A stretch of 64,000 nucleotides of DNA from Symsagittifera roscoffensis (GCF_963678635.1 NC_087069.1:36437959-36501958), one strand, 5' to 3'. Shown: positions 49,420 through 62,304, numbered from the stretch's first letter. Notes: a model not told the origin generated them from the letters alone. Translations and numbers: made by a program.

Positions 49420-50795
49420 GGTCCGAGAGGTTTTCTAACATTGATTTTTCGAACTATATCAAAGCATTGCTTCACTGTAATGTGTTGAAAATGGAAAGGT
49501 GCAGATTCAGAGGCAGATTTGTTGTAATTCGGAGGCTTTTTAGCGCCGAAAAACTCGCCTAAGTTTGAAAAAATATAATTTAAATGATTGGCAATTTTTT
49601 TGTCTTGGGTTATCATTTCACTGAAGGAATTTCGTAAAACTGTAATTCGATTGTTGCCAGAACATGTACCTATAACTTGGTTATTATATTTCCATTTTTG
49701 TTGGATAGTGCTGAGAAGTGAAAAACAATTTTTTGAATGATCGAGTTGTTTACTTCTAATCAATTGGCTCATTTGATTACGTAAAAACTGGTACTTTGAC
49801 CAATTATTGCTTGTGCTTTGACTGCGATATGATCTGAGTAAATTCTGTTTCTTAGTCAACAATTGCTGACATTCTGAATCGAACCATTCCGTTTTCAACA
49901 CGTTTTTTGGTTTAAAATTACGAACAAACTTTTTTTCGATAAGAGCATGTTGCTGTAGAGCACAAGAAATTAAATTAATCATCGTCGAGAACATGTTTTG
50001 TGCGTCTGTACATTGATATAAGAGATACCAAGGAAGAGCGGAGAGTGAATTGCAAAATTCATTTTTCTGATAATTTTTCTTATTGAAAGTCGAAATTATT
50101 CTCGGTAAAATTTTGCCGCATTTTATATCCGTCAAAATAAATGAAGCAAAATGGTCGGTTTTATAGGGTGTATCAAAACAAAATTCAATGCTGTTTGTTT
50201 CATAGTCACTGATTATGTAGTCGATATAAGTTTTTGTTGAGGAACTAATTCTGGTCTCATCGTATGGACAAAAAACCTTCAATCCATATGGAATAATTAT
50301 AGAATCTAAATTTTCTTTTTCTTTGCTATCCAGATAATTTATGTTATAATCACCCAGAAGCGTAATTTTATTAGAAACTGAAAATGCATTATCTATGTTA
50401 AGCGTTAATTGTTCCAAAAAATCAATAAAGTTTGATCTGCTTGGGTTATAACTTAAATTAACTAACATTTTTTCTTTACTGGAAATGTTAAATGTAGATT
50501 TGCACTCAACATACACTGACTCATATTTTTCTTTATCAAATAAATTTAAATCAGGCCTCAATTTTGGAGCCAATTTGACTGGTATATATAACAAAAAGCC
50601 ACCGCCTTTCTTTTTTACCGCTGATTGCCTATCATATCTGAACATCGCATGCGTTCTAGGTTGGAAATTCCATAAATTGTCACTATCTTCTTTTTTATGC
50701 CACGTTTCGGAAATTCCTATAATTGTATTTTCGCCCATATCATCAAGAAATTTTTTCAATTGCATCCGTTTTCTAATAATACTTTGAAAATTCAA
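49374..50795 (-). pseudogene. LINE APE-type endonuclease and start of RT
   Basis: 473 codons. The endonuclease motifs are ISETW (catalytic Glu), GDYNI, a YIDYIISD segment and KTDHFASF, which corresponds to the terminal Asp-His pair. They are followed by ~200 residues of linker with WFDSECQQLLTKKQNL and the beginning of the RT finger region (VRKINVRKPLGPC). It starts near the beginning of the endonuclease domain, so ORF1 and the true start are missing. Confidence 0.85.
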
Positions 50796-50818
50796 ATGAA
50801 CAAATTTAAGATTTGCAC

Positions 50819-50905
50819 AATTTTTTGAGCAGATACCGTAGACTGTTTCAGTGGTTTCAATATTTTTGAGCAGATACCGTAGACTGTTTCAATGGTTTCC
50901 ATATT
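50819..50905. repeat. 45-bp tandem duplication
   Basis: TTTTTGAGCAGATACCGTAG and the following ~25 bp occur twice in succession with two differences, at about 50822 and 50862, at the 5' border of the LINE. Confidence 0.7.
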
Positions 50906-51726
50906 GAAATTTCAATATTTGGTTTCAATATTTGAAGATTTACTGATTTTATTTATAGGGGTGGCAATATTTTAATAGATACCATAGGGGTATATCAATT
51001 GCTAAGTAGATGCCTGGTTTTTTTAATTCTGCTTAGGATTGTCAGAACTTGCATACACTTACTCAGACGTGTTGGAAGCAAAGATTGAATATAAAAGCTC
51101 CGTGGTTTTTTTTGTTAGGTCCCACTGCAATTGCGTTTAGTTAGAAAATAACACACTTTTCAATTGAGCTCTTTTCGTACCTTTCTTGTTGTTTGTAAAT
51201 TGTAGTAATCACACTTCAAAATTGAACATCCATTTTAATGAATAACATAGCATGAGGGTCATCTTGTAAAAAAGGCGGTTGAAACACCAAATCATAGCAA
51301 GGAGTGTCATCATAATATCACTATCAAGCATACTGTTTACGCAGTATGACATTCGTCATCAACAGGAATTTTTTAAAAACATATGATATTTTTTAAGAAA
51401 TTTGTTTCAATTTTAGCTTGATAAAAATTTATACAACTGGACAAAATGAAACTAAAATACAGTTTTTTTGTCGGATTTTTGACTGAAAAGCTGGGAATAT
51501 TATACTTGGGTCAGTTTTTTTTGTTGATTCAATTTTCGAATTTTTGCAAATTGTAGGTATATGACAAAAAAAAGATCTTTACAGCTAAAAAAAAATGTGT
51601 TTTCATGAGCTCAAATTTAAAATATTACTTCAATTGTAATCATTTTTCTCAAAGTTAAGGGGATTAAAAATCTGCCACTTTGGCCAATTTGGGATAACTC
51701 ACCCGCAGTCTTTGGTTCTTATAACA
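50906..51726. other. AT-rich intergenic DNA with a foldback-element fragment
   Basis: Mostly featureless. At 51650-51700 the words AAGTTAAGGGGATT and TTTGGCCAATTTGGGA match the foldback family at 1-3340, so a fragment of it lies next to the gap. Confidence 0.5.
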
Positions 51727-51926
51727 NNNNNNNNNNNNNNNNNNNNNNNNNNNNNNNNNNNNNNNNNNNNNNNNNNNNNNNNNNNNNNNNNNNNNNNNNN
51801 NNNNNNNNNNNNNNNNNNNNNNNNNNNNNNNNNNNNNNNNNNNNNNNNNNNNNNNNNNNNNNNNNNNNNNNNNNNNNNNNNNNNNNNNNNNNNNNNNNNN
51901 NNNNNNNNNNNNNNNNNNNNNNNNNN
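51727..51926. other. Assembly gap (200 N)
   Basis: A run of exactly 200 N, probably a placeholder length. It is bordered by repeat sequence on both sides, which may explain why it was not closed. Open frames across it are artefacts. Confidence 0.99.
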
Positions 51927-52230
51927 CTTCTTTGATTTTTTTGCTGCTGTGGAATCCAGAAACCATGTTGAAAGTACACTTGAGCTCCGAAGGCTAAGCT
52001 ATTTTTTTCTCGTTGATTTTTTTTATCGTTGAGGATTCCGCGACATTTTTTACATGCCGAAATAACTTTACTTACAAGATATTTGCTCCTGGATTCCACT
52101 ACTGTTTGAAATGAAGATTTGGCTGTTGAGTTATGACAGTCTCAGGCTTCTCTGGATCCTCTGATCCGTCTTATAAATGTACAGTTTGGCCTTGTAATAA
52201 ATTTTCTGTTTTTGAGGTACCTAAATGGAC
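51927..52230. repeat. Second copy of the GCGGAATCC-type dispersed repeat
   Basis: GTGGAATCCAGAAACC, GAGGATTCCGCGACA and CTGGATTCCACT recall 4440-5760. TACAGTTTGGCCTTGTAAT at 52177 matches the right end of that region. Confidence 0.6.
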
Positions 52231-54300
52231 TTAGAATCAAAGACTAAAATCAATACTCTAATTAATTTTGCAATACAGATAAATAATCATGATATAATAA
52301 TCATGATATAAATGAATTATAATGTCATGACAAATAAACAAATAGATGTATCAACTTACATCTTAATGTAATTGACAGAGAAGGAATACGTAATTTAGCA
52401 CCAACGATAACTGCGGATAGACAGGTCTTCAACTACCTTGGAAGCCAAATGAACATTCAATTGACCTTTAGCATAGAGATATAACATAAAAACTAAGTGC
52501 AAAGACTGCGCTGCACCACAGTTTCATCGCTAGTTCATGCTCCTGAAAAACGGATACTTGTCAATCAAGGTTGGCCGAGGAAGTTTTATGAGATAAATTA
52601 TCGATAGAAAAAACATTTGAGGGTTGGAACTCTGGTGCAAGGAGTCGGTCGATTTATTGGTAGTATTGTTTGCCTCTTTTTTCATTAACGTTTTTATTAT
52701 TAAATTTAATGTTCCCTCCAAACTGCGCAGCAACGACAACAATTGCAAAATTGGTTCTATCTAAACGTTTACTAAATTTTCAGCCAAACTTTTTGTAATA
52801 TGAAACATAGCCAACCAAAAAAAATAACATAAAGCAATCTTTAAAAAATTGCTAATAAACAAAAAATTGTCGGATTTTTGGCTCGTGTTTCTATTTGTTT
52901 TCAAAAGTTTTTGGCTCGTGTTTCAATTGTTTTTGGCTTTTGAGCTCTTGTTTTGTTCCTTTGCCAAGTAAAAACATCAATTTGACGTTTTGCGAGGTTA
53001 ATTACAAAAGCACATATACTAGTTTTTGGATGATGATTGCTCCTGTCGATTCACAAAAAAATATAGCAAATGAAAAAAAGTTTAAAATATAAATATAGAC
53101 AACAGACAGATTGGGATCAATATTCAAATTTTGAATTTCAAAGAAAAAAACTAACCCAATTTGAGAGATCAATTTTTTGTTCCACTGGGAAATCTGAAAA
53201 ATTTTATCGATTTACGAAACTAGAAGTTGATATCGTTTTTCAAAGTCTTTGCACTTCTGCTTTTTGCCTTCTTTTTTTACAAAAGAAATGAACAAAATTT
53301 TTTTGAAGTGCCTTCACGAAGTTCACTAGTCATTAAAAAAATAGCAGGAAGCAATAGAGCAGCCATTCTCTGAAAATTTTCAACAAAATAATATCCGCTG
53401 GTATTTGAAAAAATATCTTTTTAAAACTAAAAAGTAAGCACACTTTCCTCAAATTATATAGTGCAATAGGTAAGTTTATAATCCGCTGGTAAATCTGAAA
53501 ATTAAAACAAGTTGTGAAATTAGTAGTCGATCACGTTTCATGTGAATTTTGGATTTTGCTGCTCGATAGTAGAGTTTGCCTTCCTTTTATTAACGAAAAT
53601 GAACCAAACTTAGTAAAAATCAAATTCAGACCGCGAAAAATCAATTTTGAGCGGAAATGAAATTTATTATTTTCCTGAAAAAAATTGTCACGACCTATAT
53701 AAAAGTTTATGTATCTACACATACATAAGTGTTATCATCGACTCTTAAAAACAAATCAAAAAAATAAACATAGCCAGCAGACACTTGGTAAAGTTTGAAA
53801 CAACTCGAGTTAGTCGAAAAAAAAATTCATCGAAAACTGTAGAACTGTAGTGACCTTTATTATTGAGTTTGCCTCTCTTTCAGCCAAGTTTTTATCTCTT
53901 TCAACAAAGGAAATGAAAGTGAGAACAAATCAAGGCCTGAATAAGTGAACGTCATTTCGTTTTCTTACACTTAAAAGCCACTCATATAGTAGTGTACAAC
54001 TGTCTGTTTAGTTTTCCGTCAGAATGCAAATCTTTCAAATAAAAAAAATACTTATTTTCAGTGGCGGACTTGATTTTTGGCTTGGGACTTGCTCGAGAGG
54101 AGGGACTGGTTTCGGACTTATTTTTCCTACAGGTTCTCGACCAGCTCACGAACCACAGGGACATAAAAACTGACATAAAAAGACGTTTTTGCTCAAAAAA
54201 TCGTTTTTGTATGAAACGTTCAAGGAAAGAATTTAAAAAATTTCCCATTCCGTTCCTTCTATTAGTAGTTGAAGAGTGAGCAGAGGTAGGGGAGGGGTGC
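52231..54300. other. AT-rich intergenic DNA
   Basis: No gene or mobile element that I can support. Short ORFs are low-complexity Lys/Phe-rich translations. A duplicated TCATGATATAAT word lies at 52288-52310. Confidence 0.5.
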
Positions 54301-54309
54301 CTGCTGACC

Positions 54310-55470
54310 TCCATGTATTAAGATAGGAAATAGATAATCCGACCCGCAGGCTATGTATTAAGATAGGAAGTAGGTTTCCCAATGTATTAAGATAGGGCAT
54401 AAATTTCCCAATGTATTAGAATAGGTTATACCAAGTTTCAGATGGTAAGTTTCAGACAAATTTTGGTGCCCGATTTTTCCATGTATTAGGATAGTTTAAA
54501 GATTTACCTATGCATTAGGATAAGTAATAGAAACTTAATGTATTAAGATAGGGAATAGGTTTCCCAATATATTAAGATGGGGAATAGATTTTCCATTGCA
54601 TTAAAATGAGTCGTACCATGTTTCAGATGGTATATTTCAGAAGGTTTTTGGTGCCCGATTTTTCCATGTATTAGGATAGTTTAAAGATTTACCTATACAT
54701 TAGGATAAGTAATAGAAACTTAATGTATTAAGATAGGGAATAGGTTTCCCAATATATTAAGATGGGGAATAGATTTTCCATTGCATTAAAATGAGTCGTA
54801 CCATGTTTCAGATGGTATATTTCAGAAGGTTTTTGGTGCCCGATTTTTCCATGTATCGAGATAGTTTAGTTTATTAATTTACCAAGGTATTAGGATAAGT
54901 AATAGAAATTTAATGTACAAAGATAGGAAATAGGTTTCTTAATGTGTTAAGATTGGGAATAGGTTTCGAAATGTATTAAGATGGGGAATAGATTTCCGAT
55001 GCATTAAGATGAGTCGTACCAAGTTCCAGATGGTAAATTTCAGAAGGTTTTTGGTGCCCGATTTTTCCATGTATCGAGATAGTTTAGTTTAATAATTTAC
55101 CAATGTATTAGGATAAGTAATAGAAATTTATTGTGTAAAGATAGGGAATAGGTTTCTCAATGGGTCAAGATGGCGAATATATTTCCCAATGTATTAAGAT
55201 AAGTCACACCAAGTTTCAGATGGTAAGTTTCAGAAAGTTTCTGGCGCCCGGTTTCACCATGTATAAGGATAGTGTATAAAATTCCCTATGAATTAGTAAA
55301 AAAGTCAATTGATTAGGATAGTGAATAGTTTTTCCACTGTACTTAGATAGGTCAAAGTCTTAGCTGTTAAGATGGTAAGTTTCATATGGTAAAATTCAAA
55401 AAAAAAATCCGACTTTCCCGTGTGTTAAGATAGGATAACAATTTCTTCATGTATTAGAATTGGCAATTGA
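54310..55470. repeat. Degenerate tandem array with ATGTATTAAGATAGG units
   Basis: A ~30-bp unit (ATGTATTAAGATAGGGAATA plus TTTCCCA) is repeated many times. It is organised into higher-order blocks marked by GGTGCCCGATTTTTCCATGT near 54465, 54650, 54835 and 55053, a spacing of 185, 185 and ~218 bp. The 54.5-54.8 kb blocks are nearly identical and so recently amplified. Confidence 0.8.
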
Positions 55471-57000
55471 ATTTTCATATATTAGGAGATGGTATATTTT
55501 TTGTAATAATTTAACCTGCAACGTTATAGTATCACGAATAGAAAATGTTAAGAAAATTGAGTTTTTGTAGAAGAAATCTCAAGTTTTTGAAAAAATTTTC
55601 AAAAATATCAAGGTTTTGGCAGCTGGCTTGATTGCTTGTTTCATAAATATGAAATATCGATGAATATTATATGTAGAGTATAAAAGACAACTACATCTAA
55701 GGACAACTACACAAATTTTTCCTTCAAAAATGATTTTTCTTCAGTTTTCCGTCAAATTTTGGAAACACGACAAAATTTGTTCTAAATTGAGCTAGACGGT
55801 GTTGTATATAGTGTACTGACTATCTAAATCGAAGCTCGTTGTAGATGAAACCATGCTGAAATCTAGCTGAGACGTATCTGAAACCTCTATGTGCACAGAA
55901 AAATCATGAAAATAACCATAAAACGTGAGACTTTATTCTTATAAGACTTGACATCTGTACAAAAATGTCCAATTTACACCTTTCGTTGGTATGTTCTGCC
56001 AATTTTTTGTCCCGATAAATTTAAATTAAATCAACAAATCAATTCAAATGATCATTATTAGCAGTACAAATTGAAATGTGTTGAATAAAGTTAATGATTC
56101 GAATCTTTCTCGTTTTTTTTTTCGATGATTAAAATCAATAAAAATTCTGAAAAAAACTCAAAAACTTTGCTAAATTTACATAAGCCACCCTTATTATCCA
56201 AAGTTTTAATACAACTATGTTCCAGGTATTTAAAAAAGGAAACTATTGGAGGAAATTTCAGTGACAATTTCTGAAAACTAACAATTATTCGAGAAACTTC
56301 TCAAATTTCTCACATTTCTCAAAATCCACAGACTCTCTGTTTTTTCATCTCTAATAGTAATGAATAGATCTGGATAAAATCTCAAAACAAGCAGATTAGA
56401 TCTGAAGCTTCTTATGTTTCAACTAATTTTTTTTCTGAGCTGTTCTGAATCTCTTTTTTGCTTCAACAGCATAACTTATCAAGATTTTTCCAAAGAAGGC
56501 TTATATTTTATTTAAATTCCTACTTTATGTTGTATATAGCTTCTCGCTATTGAACTTACTTTCTCACTTTGCTTGAAATTGTACGCAGAACCGAGTTATA
56601 AGGGGGAAATAGTATCAATTGAACGAACCATTTGCTGGCAGAGTTAAAATTAGTGGTAAACCTCAATTGTCTGAACATAACTTTGTAATATAAACAACTT
56701 TATAACTAGCAGAGAAAATTTTTGATTGAGTGAACTAAAGAGTTTTGGATCGATTTTCTATGAGACTTTCACGACAATTCGAAGTTTTTTGTTGCTTGCG
56801 TTAGTTTTTCAGTCAATTATATCCTTTGAAAAAAAAGTGCCAAATTTTGAAATGTTATTGGAAAAAGCTACTGGGTAAAATTTTCTCAGCAGTTTTTTGA
56901 TTCCTAAAAATTCTATGATTTTAGACACATTTAGATGAAGTGTTGACTGTCTTATATTTTACAATGCATATATCACAAGTTTCATGAATCAGTAATTGTG
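55471..57000. other. AT-rich intergenic DNA
   Basis: I see no gene, repeat array or element in this stretch. Confidence 0.5.
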
Positions 57001-57041
57001 CTAATTTTTCCCAATGTTTTGTATGCTCTTATTTTTCAAAT

Positions 57042-57317
57042 CTATTGAAAAAAGTTACCTTCAGTCTTTTTTAGATGTTGATCATTGTGCATGGAACTAC
57101 CGTTTTCTTTGCAATAATTTCGATAACAAGTGTAAACAGGAGTGGAGTGTTGTTTTTTCATATGAACACTCATTTCCTCGCTGCTGCATGCATATGAAAT
57201 ACAGTTTGAATACTTTAAAATGCCGTAGTGCCTGCAATGTCTTGATGTTTGTAAGCGTGTGTACTCTCTGCTGCATTCAAGACAAGATACTCCTTCTGAT
57301 CTTTTCAGTGACGGCAT
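57042..57317 (-). CDS. Possible C2H2-like zinc-finger exon
   Basis: The - strand frame contains CLECSREYTRLQTSRHCRH, then CISYACSSEEMSVHMKKQH, then CYRNYC...MHNDQH. These resemble successive Cys-Cys-His-His fingers, with the second reading C-x4-C-x7-H-x4-H and the third C-x4-C-x7-H-x3-H. Spacing is atypical (C-x4-C instead of C-x2-C). It may be one exon of a host zinc-finger gene or a decayed copy. The + strand of the same region has an open frame too, which lowers confidence. Confidence 0.35.
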   Translation of the reverse strand: MPSLKRSEGVSCLECSREYTRLQTSRHCRHYGILKYSNCISYACSSEEMSVHMKKQHSTPVYTCYRNYCKENGSSMHNDQHLKKTEGNFFQ

Positions 57318-57539
57318 CTCAGTAAGTGAAGAAAGACGTTATACATTTTACAAAATGGAGACTTTAAAAATTCCAAAAATTTTAGTGAGAGACTCACACT
57401 TGCTCTGAAATGTCTCAAAAATTGAAAAGAAAAAAGATATTGTTTTGTCTTAAAAGTAAATGTCAAATTTATTCTAAAGAAAAGTCAGAATAAAGTAAAC
57501 CCATTTGGTTTAACTAAACAAATTTATTTAATTACAATC

Positions 57540-57890
57540 GAGCTTTTACTTATTATGGAGTTTTTAACAAGTTGAATACCAACCAATCAAAGTGGAGCAC
57601 TACTCCTCTCGGAATATTCAAAAGTTTTGGCATCCTTCAATCAGAATCGAGCCTAAATCATAATGGAATTTTCAACAGTTTTGATATCAATCAATCAGAG
57701 TCGAGCCATACTTATCATTGAACTTCAAAAATACCATGAACTTTAAAGTCGACCAATTAAATCCGAGCCTTTCCAAAAATGGAATTTTCGTAAACTGAAA
57801 CATAAATCATTTAATTTCAAGTTTTATATTAACTGGGAATTTTATCCATTTGGTATAAGCCAATCAGAACTGAGCATTATCAAAAATAAT
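57540..57890. repeat. Degenerate ~60-bp tandem repeat with CCAATCAGA..GAGC core
   Basis: CAATCAAAGTGGAGC, CAATCAGAATCGAGCC, CAATCAGAGTCGAGCC, CCAATTAAATCCGAGCC and CCAATCAGAACTGAGC follow one another about every 60-100 bp, each preceded by AATGGAATTTT-like sequence. A related inverted word occurs at the end of the window (63980-64000). Confidence 0.6.
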
Positions 57891-58582
57891 ATACATTTTG
57901 AACTCTATGTTAATTTGGAAAATAATCAATCGAAAACATTTGAATTTGCTCGGGTTACTACTGGGAAATAAATTCCAAATGATTTTCCTATTACTGAAAT
58001 AGAGATTAATTTTTACTTTTCCAGTAAATTTTTGGACGTAAAGATAGTGCAAAGTGGAGTTCTCCGACTATGTAGAGAAATTTACTCAATCCAGGAGTTT
58101 TTTTTAACGAAGTTTTAGGTATTAAAGATTCAAGCTTACGGGTGAACTAGACTTGACATGTAAAAAACATTTTTTTTCTAGGGAAATTGAAATTAATCAA
58201 AAAGTCATAAGAAAAATCAAAAAGCCTTTTTATTCCCAACCAGATGACTAAAATTATCAAAACCCAGAAGAGTTCACATTTTTTAAAAAAGGTTTTCAAA
58301 GTTCGGAATCTTGTACTAACAGGTTTGGTGAAAGGTTACCAGAGATTTGCTTTGAAAAACTCATCAAGTGCAAACTTTCCTCTTAAATTTTTATCAGAAT
58401 AAAAAAACTTGTCTATCTTCTCAAAATCGGGAGTTGCTCATTGATTGTATACAAAAAATTCAATGAGTTGATGAGAAAATTTGCAGAGATTCTACTTTTA
58501 TTAATTTTTTTTCTTCTGTTACTTATATTGGCAAAATTTCATATCTCTACAGCAAACAGATTATGGTTATTTTTTTTTGCGA

Positions 58583-58819
58583 TTGTTGTAGTGTTAATTT
58601 TTACTTATTCACAAGGTTAAAATCCTTATAACGTGAATTTTTCTCTAAATGCATACATACGACAACCTTCTGACTGACGACTTCTTCTTCCCTAGGGACA
58701 AGGAGATAGGACCAGCCGAAAATCCTATCACAATTGACGAAGATGAGGGTTTCTCTGAAACAATGACGCCTCATAATACCCCACCACCCAAGCATCAGCT
58801 ATGGAACCTCGACCAGCAT
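58583..58819 (+). repeat. Duplicated segment A with short ORF
   Basis: This ~237-bp segment is repeated at 59417-59655. It carries a 60-codon ORF (58649-58831) reading MHTYDNLLTDDFFFP, with an acidic centre and a TMTPHNTPPPKHQ segment. The two versions differ mostly by single substitutions that keep the frame open. The protein is not recognised. Confidence 0.6.
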
Positions 58820-59416
58820 TGCATTTTGTAGACTAAGTTTCTCAAAAAAGAACTTCCTTTCTGATCAGGTATGATTTTTGAAAAATTTTCTGTGAAAGGA
58901 AGGTGAAATCTGATTGGTCACGAAAACAGACCAAATAAAGAAAAAAATAGTTCTGATTGTATAAGCCCACACATTTGAGTTAAAGGTAACCCTCACTCTT
59001 AGGTAAAAATTATTTTGTTTTCAACTTAACTACCGTTAAGTACGTCCTTTCTCAGGTCTAGATCTGGCATAAATCTTGTTTTTACTGAGACTTGTTCTTT
59101 ATTTCATCTTACAACTCAAATCATATTCTCAGTGCATAACAGGAAACTCATGTACTCGGTAGATTTTTCACCTGATCTTGTACAAATCCAAAAGCAAGAA
59201 ACAGTATCTGAAGTATTTTGGCACAAAGGGACATCCCATTCCAAGTCTGGCATTGGTGGAAATGGTTCGAAGGAACTTCAACGATCATCAAATTATAGAA
59301 AACGAATTTGGGTCAATGCAAATGATGGAATAAGTGTCTGAGCAAGTTAGAATGAACTATCCCGAGACACATGACTCTTGATATGTGGCCAAACCAGTCG
59401 ACGGATTCCTTTTCGT

Positions 59417-59655
59417 TGTAGTGTGTATTTTTACTTATTCACAAGGTCAAAATCCTTAAAACGTTAATTTTTCTCCTAATGCATACATACGACAACCTTC
59501 TGATTGACGACTTCATCTTCCCTTGGGACAAGGAGATGGGATCAGCCGAAAATGCCATCACAATTGACAAAGATGGGGGCTTCTCCGAAACAATGACGCC
59601 TCAAAACACCCCACCACACAAGCATCAGCGGTGGAACCTCGACCAGCTTTGCATT
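59417..59655 (+). repeat. Duplicated segment B with short ORF
   Basis: A second copy of segment A, 834 bp downstream in the same orientation. The ORF (59479-59757) begins MHTYDNLLIDDFIFP and continues past the end of the homology. It could be a duplicated exon or a small dispersed repeat. Confidence 0.6.
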
Positions 59656-59879
59656 TTAAAGAGAACCTCCAGATCTCTTCTGCTGCTCGACAGCACTTTA
59701 GTCAATTTTTTTAAACAAAATTGTTGTTTGATGATTATTTTGTTTTTTAATCAGTAATTAATTTCATTTTACAATGCCAGTAGATGAGAACATCACTAAA
59801 AAAAATTAGGACATAAGTTAAATTAGCCATACAGCGTTTGCACACATATTAGGAATCTTGAAAGTTTTTCGCACATTTT

Positions 59880-60490
59880 TACAGAAAACTCTTAAAATTT
59901 ACAAAAAGAAAACAAATATTTGATCGTTTTCCCATCTTGTCACAAAAATAAAAGTTCTTCCGTATTTTGTCAAAAAAACTGAAAAACTTCGCATTTTGTA
60001 AGAAAAAGTGTACAATTTTTTTTAGCTTAAAAAGAAATCTGAAACAATTTTTGCAGGTTGTCAAAATAAATTAAAACCTTTTCCGCAATTTGTAGAGAAA
60101 AGGCAAAAATTTTTTCATCTTGAAAAAATTAAAAGTTTTTCCGTATTTTTTTGAAAAAACTGAAACACTTCGCATTTTGTAAAAGAAGTATATATTTTTT
60201 TATCTTGTCAAGAAATCTGAAACAATTTTTGCAGCTTGTCAAAATAAATTGAAACCTTTTCCGCATTTTGTAGAGAAAAGGCAAAAATTTTTTCATCTTG
60301 AAAAAATTAAAAGTTTTTCCGTATTTTTTTGAAAAAACTGAAACACTTCGCATTTTGTAAAAAAAGTTATCCAATTTTTTTTATCTTGTCAAGAAATCTG
60401 AAACAATTTTTGCATCTTGTCAAAATAAATTAAAACCTTTTCCGCATTTTGTAGAGAAAAGTCAAAATTTTTTGCAACTTGAAAAAAATG
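59880..60490. repeat. ~182-bp tandem repeat array
   Basis: The word AAGTTTTTCCGTATTTTTTTG (first copy AAGTTCTTCCGTATTTTG) recurs at about 59950, 60131 and 60312. Each unit also carries CTTCGCATTTTGTAA, TCTGAAACAATTTTTGCA and TTTTCCGCATTTTGTAGAGAA. The unit has internal ~60-bp sub-repeats built on GCATTTTGTA. Non-coding. Confidence 0.8.
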
Positions 60491-62300
60491 AATTCTTTTT
60501 CAAGTTTTGTAGAAAGAAAATGAACACTCTTTAGCATTTTTTAGAAAAATTGAAAACAATTTTAGCATCTTTTTGGAAAAAGTGAATTTTTTATAATTTG
60601 TCAAAAAAATCTTTACTGTTTTTCTTGCAATGTTAATAATTCAATTTTTTGATTAATATTTTGAACTTTTTGATTTGAAACTCTTTTTTTAAAACTTCTT
60701 TATTAAAATTTTTGCATGTCTGTTTAACGAAAACAACAGAAAAGAGATGAATTGACATAGGGAAAAGCGGTCGAAGTCATCAAAATAGTACTCTCTCAAA
60801 ATATTAGAAGATAGAATATACACATTAATTCCTAGAATCTTCAAAACTAGAAATACTCATTATAATTTAGCTATCAAGAATTGAATTTATTCCCATCAAG
60901 GTGTTTAGAATGTAAAACATTGTGTCGACTCTATTTTTCTTGCTGCTTTTTGTTTTCAAAACTAAAAAAAGATACTCAATCAAAGTTGAAATAGTAGGAT
61001 TAGTTTTCAAAGACTGATGAAAATGTAGGTCTGGGATACGGAAAAGGTTTCCATTTGCCTACAACTGAATATTTACTATAAATGACCATTTTTGAAGGAA
61101 TGGTTAGTTTTGATATCTTCTTCAGCGATCCGAAGATGTGTATCAGTCCATTAAATTTTTCCTTACTTGATTGGCAAAAAATTGAAACAATTTTCTTAAA
61201 AAAAAGGCACAAGAAAGAAAAATCAGTAATTCAAAAGGATAATTATCTCTGTTGAAAAGAAAACAGGGTGTGCATATGAAGAAGAAAGTGACAGATATCT
61301 CGAAAAGTAAGTCAATTTTGATTTCAAATAGAAATTATTTTGGCGTCTTACACATTTATTAAAGTTCTGATTTAATTGTAAATTGGATTTCCTTCTCATG
61401 TGAACCTTTAAATTTTAGAGATTTATCAGTTCAATTTGCTAAAAGAAAAATTTGCGTTTGAAAGCGTATATAATCACTATGCACAGCACCGTGACCATCA
61501 AAAAAAAATTCAGAAATCATATTAATTTTTTGAGTTTTGAACTTTTCGAATTCTATCTAGAAACGCTGACCCAACAGTTTGTGTCGAAGCAGGTTTGTGA
61601 TTAGAACTAGGAAACATCTTTTAAGTTTTTTCGCATGAGGTGCTTCTTTGAAATACTAGAAATCTTTTTGGCATTCTTCTAACTTAATTTACGTTGAACC
61701 ACTCGACTAAACTGTTTGAACACTTCTCCGCATTAGGTACAAATAACTTATTAGAATCTGTGTTTGAACAAATCGTAAAAACAGTCAATTTTTTGATATA
61801 AGTAAAGACGTTTATCTCATATTTGCAGAATTCAGCTGTTCTCTTGTTATATGCAAAGTAGAGTTGTTCCAACTAAAACCAAATAGAACTTGTAATTCTC
61901 CAAAGAACATAAATAGTTGTGAGTAAAAACCCAAAAATCTTGGGTAATTATGTGTTTTATGTAAGGATCGTTGGAAACAGAAATAATGATTTTTCATTAT
62001 TATCTGATTTAAAGCCGGGAACAAGTTCGCGCATAGCAGCGGCCATCTAGAAGGGTGGTTTTTGCAGATATTTGTGAGTTAAGAATAAGAGAAGTATTTC
62101 CTATGCAGTTTCCAATATGGAATCTTCATACAAAACATTCCATATTTGTTACTACTTCCATATATTGAAATCCTGATGCCTTATACTGTTTACTTCCATT
62201 TTCAGTTAATCTCAAAATCAGTAAAATCTTTTTTTTTCATCTGATCAGCTTGTTTTTTTTTCAAAAAGTTACTCCAGAAAAACGCAAGTCCCATATCAAT
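60491..62300. other. AT-rich intergenic DNA
   Basis: I find no supported gene or repeat here. The 60491-60720 part grades out of the neighbouring tandem array. Confidence 0.45.
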
Positions 62301-62304
62301 TGTA

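Larger units (their letters stand above)
47515..50815 (-). mobile_element. Degenerate non-LTR retrotransposon (LINE)
   Basis: Read on the - strand: an APE-type endonuclease, RT and C-terminal domain, then ~370 bp of 3' sequence ending in a TTC repeat (47521-47540). A microsatellite-like 3' end instead of poly(A) is common in CR1/L2-type elements. It lacks ORF1 and any clear 5' end. Frames break near 49380 and 48400, so it is inactive. It lies just downstream of the exon at 46957-47481, apparently in its intron and in opposite orientation. Confidence 0.8.

Noticed and set aside
51664-52099. ORFs crossing the N run
   Set aside because: They consist mostly of X residues from the 200-base gap.
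54061-54279. 72-aa and 110-aa ORFs at 54.0-54.3 kb
   Set aside because: Low-complexity basic sequence on both strands with no domain, adjoining a tandem array.
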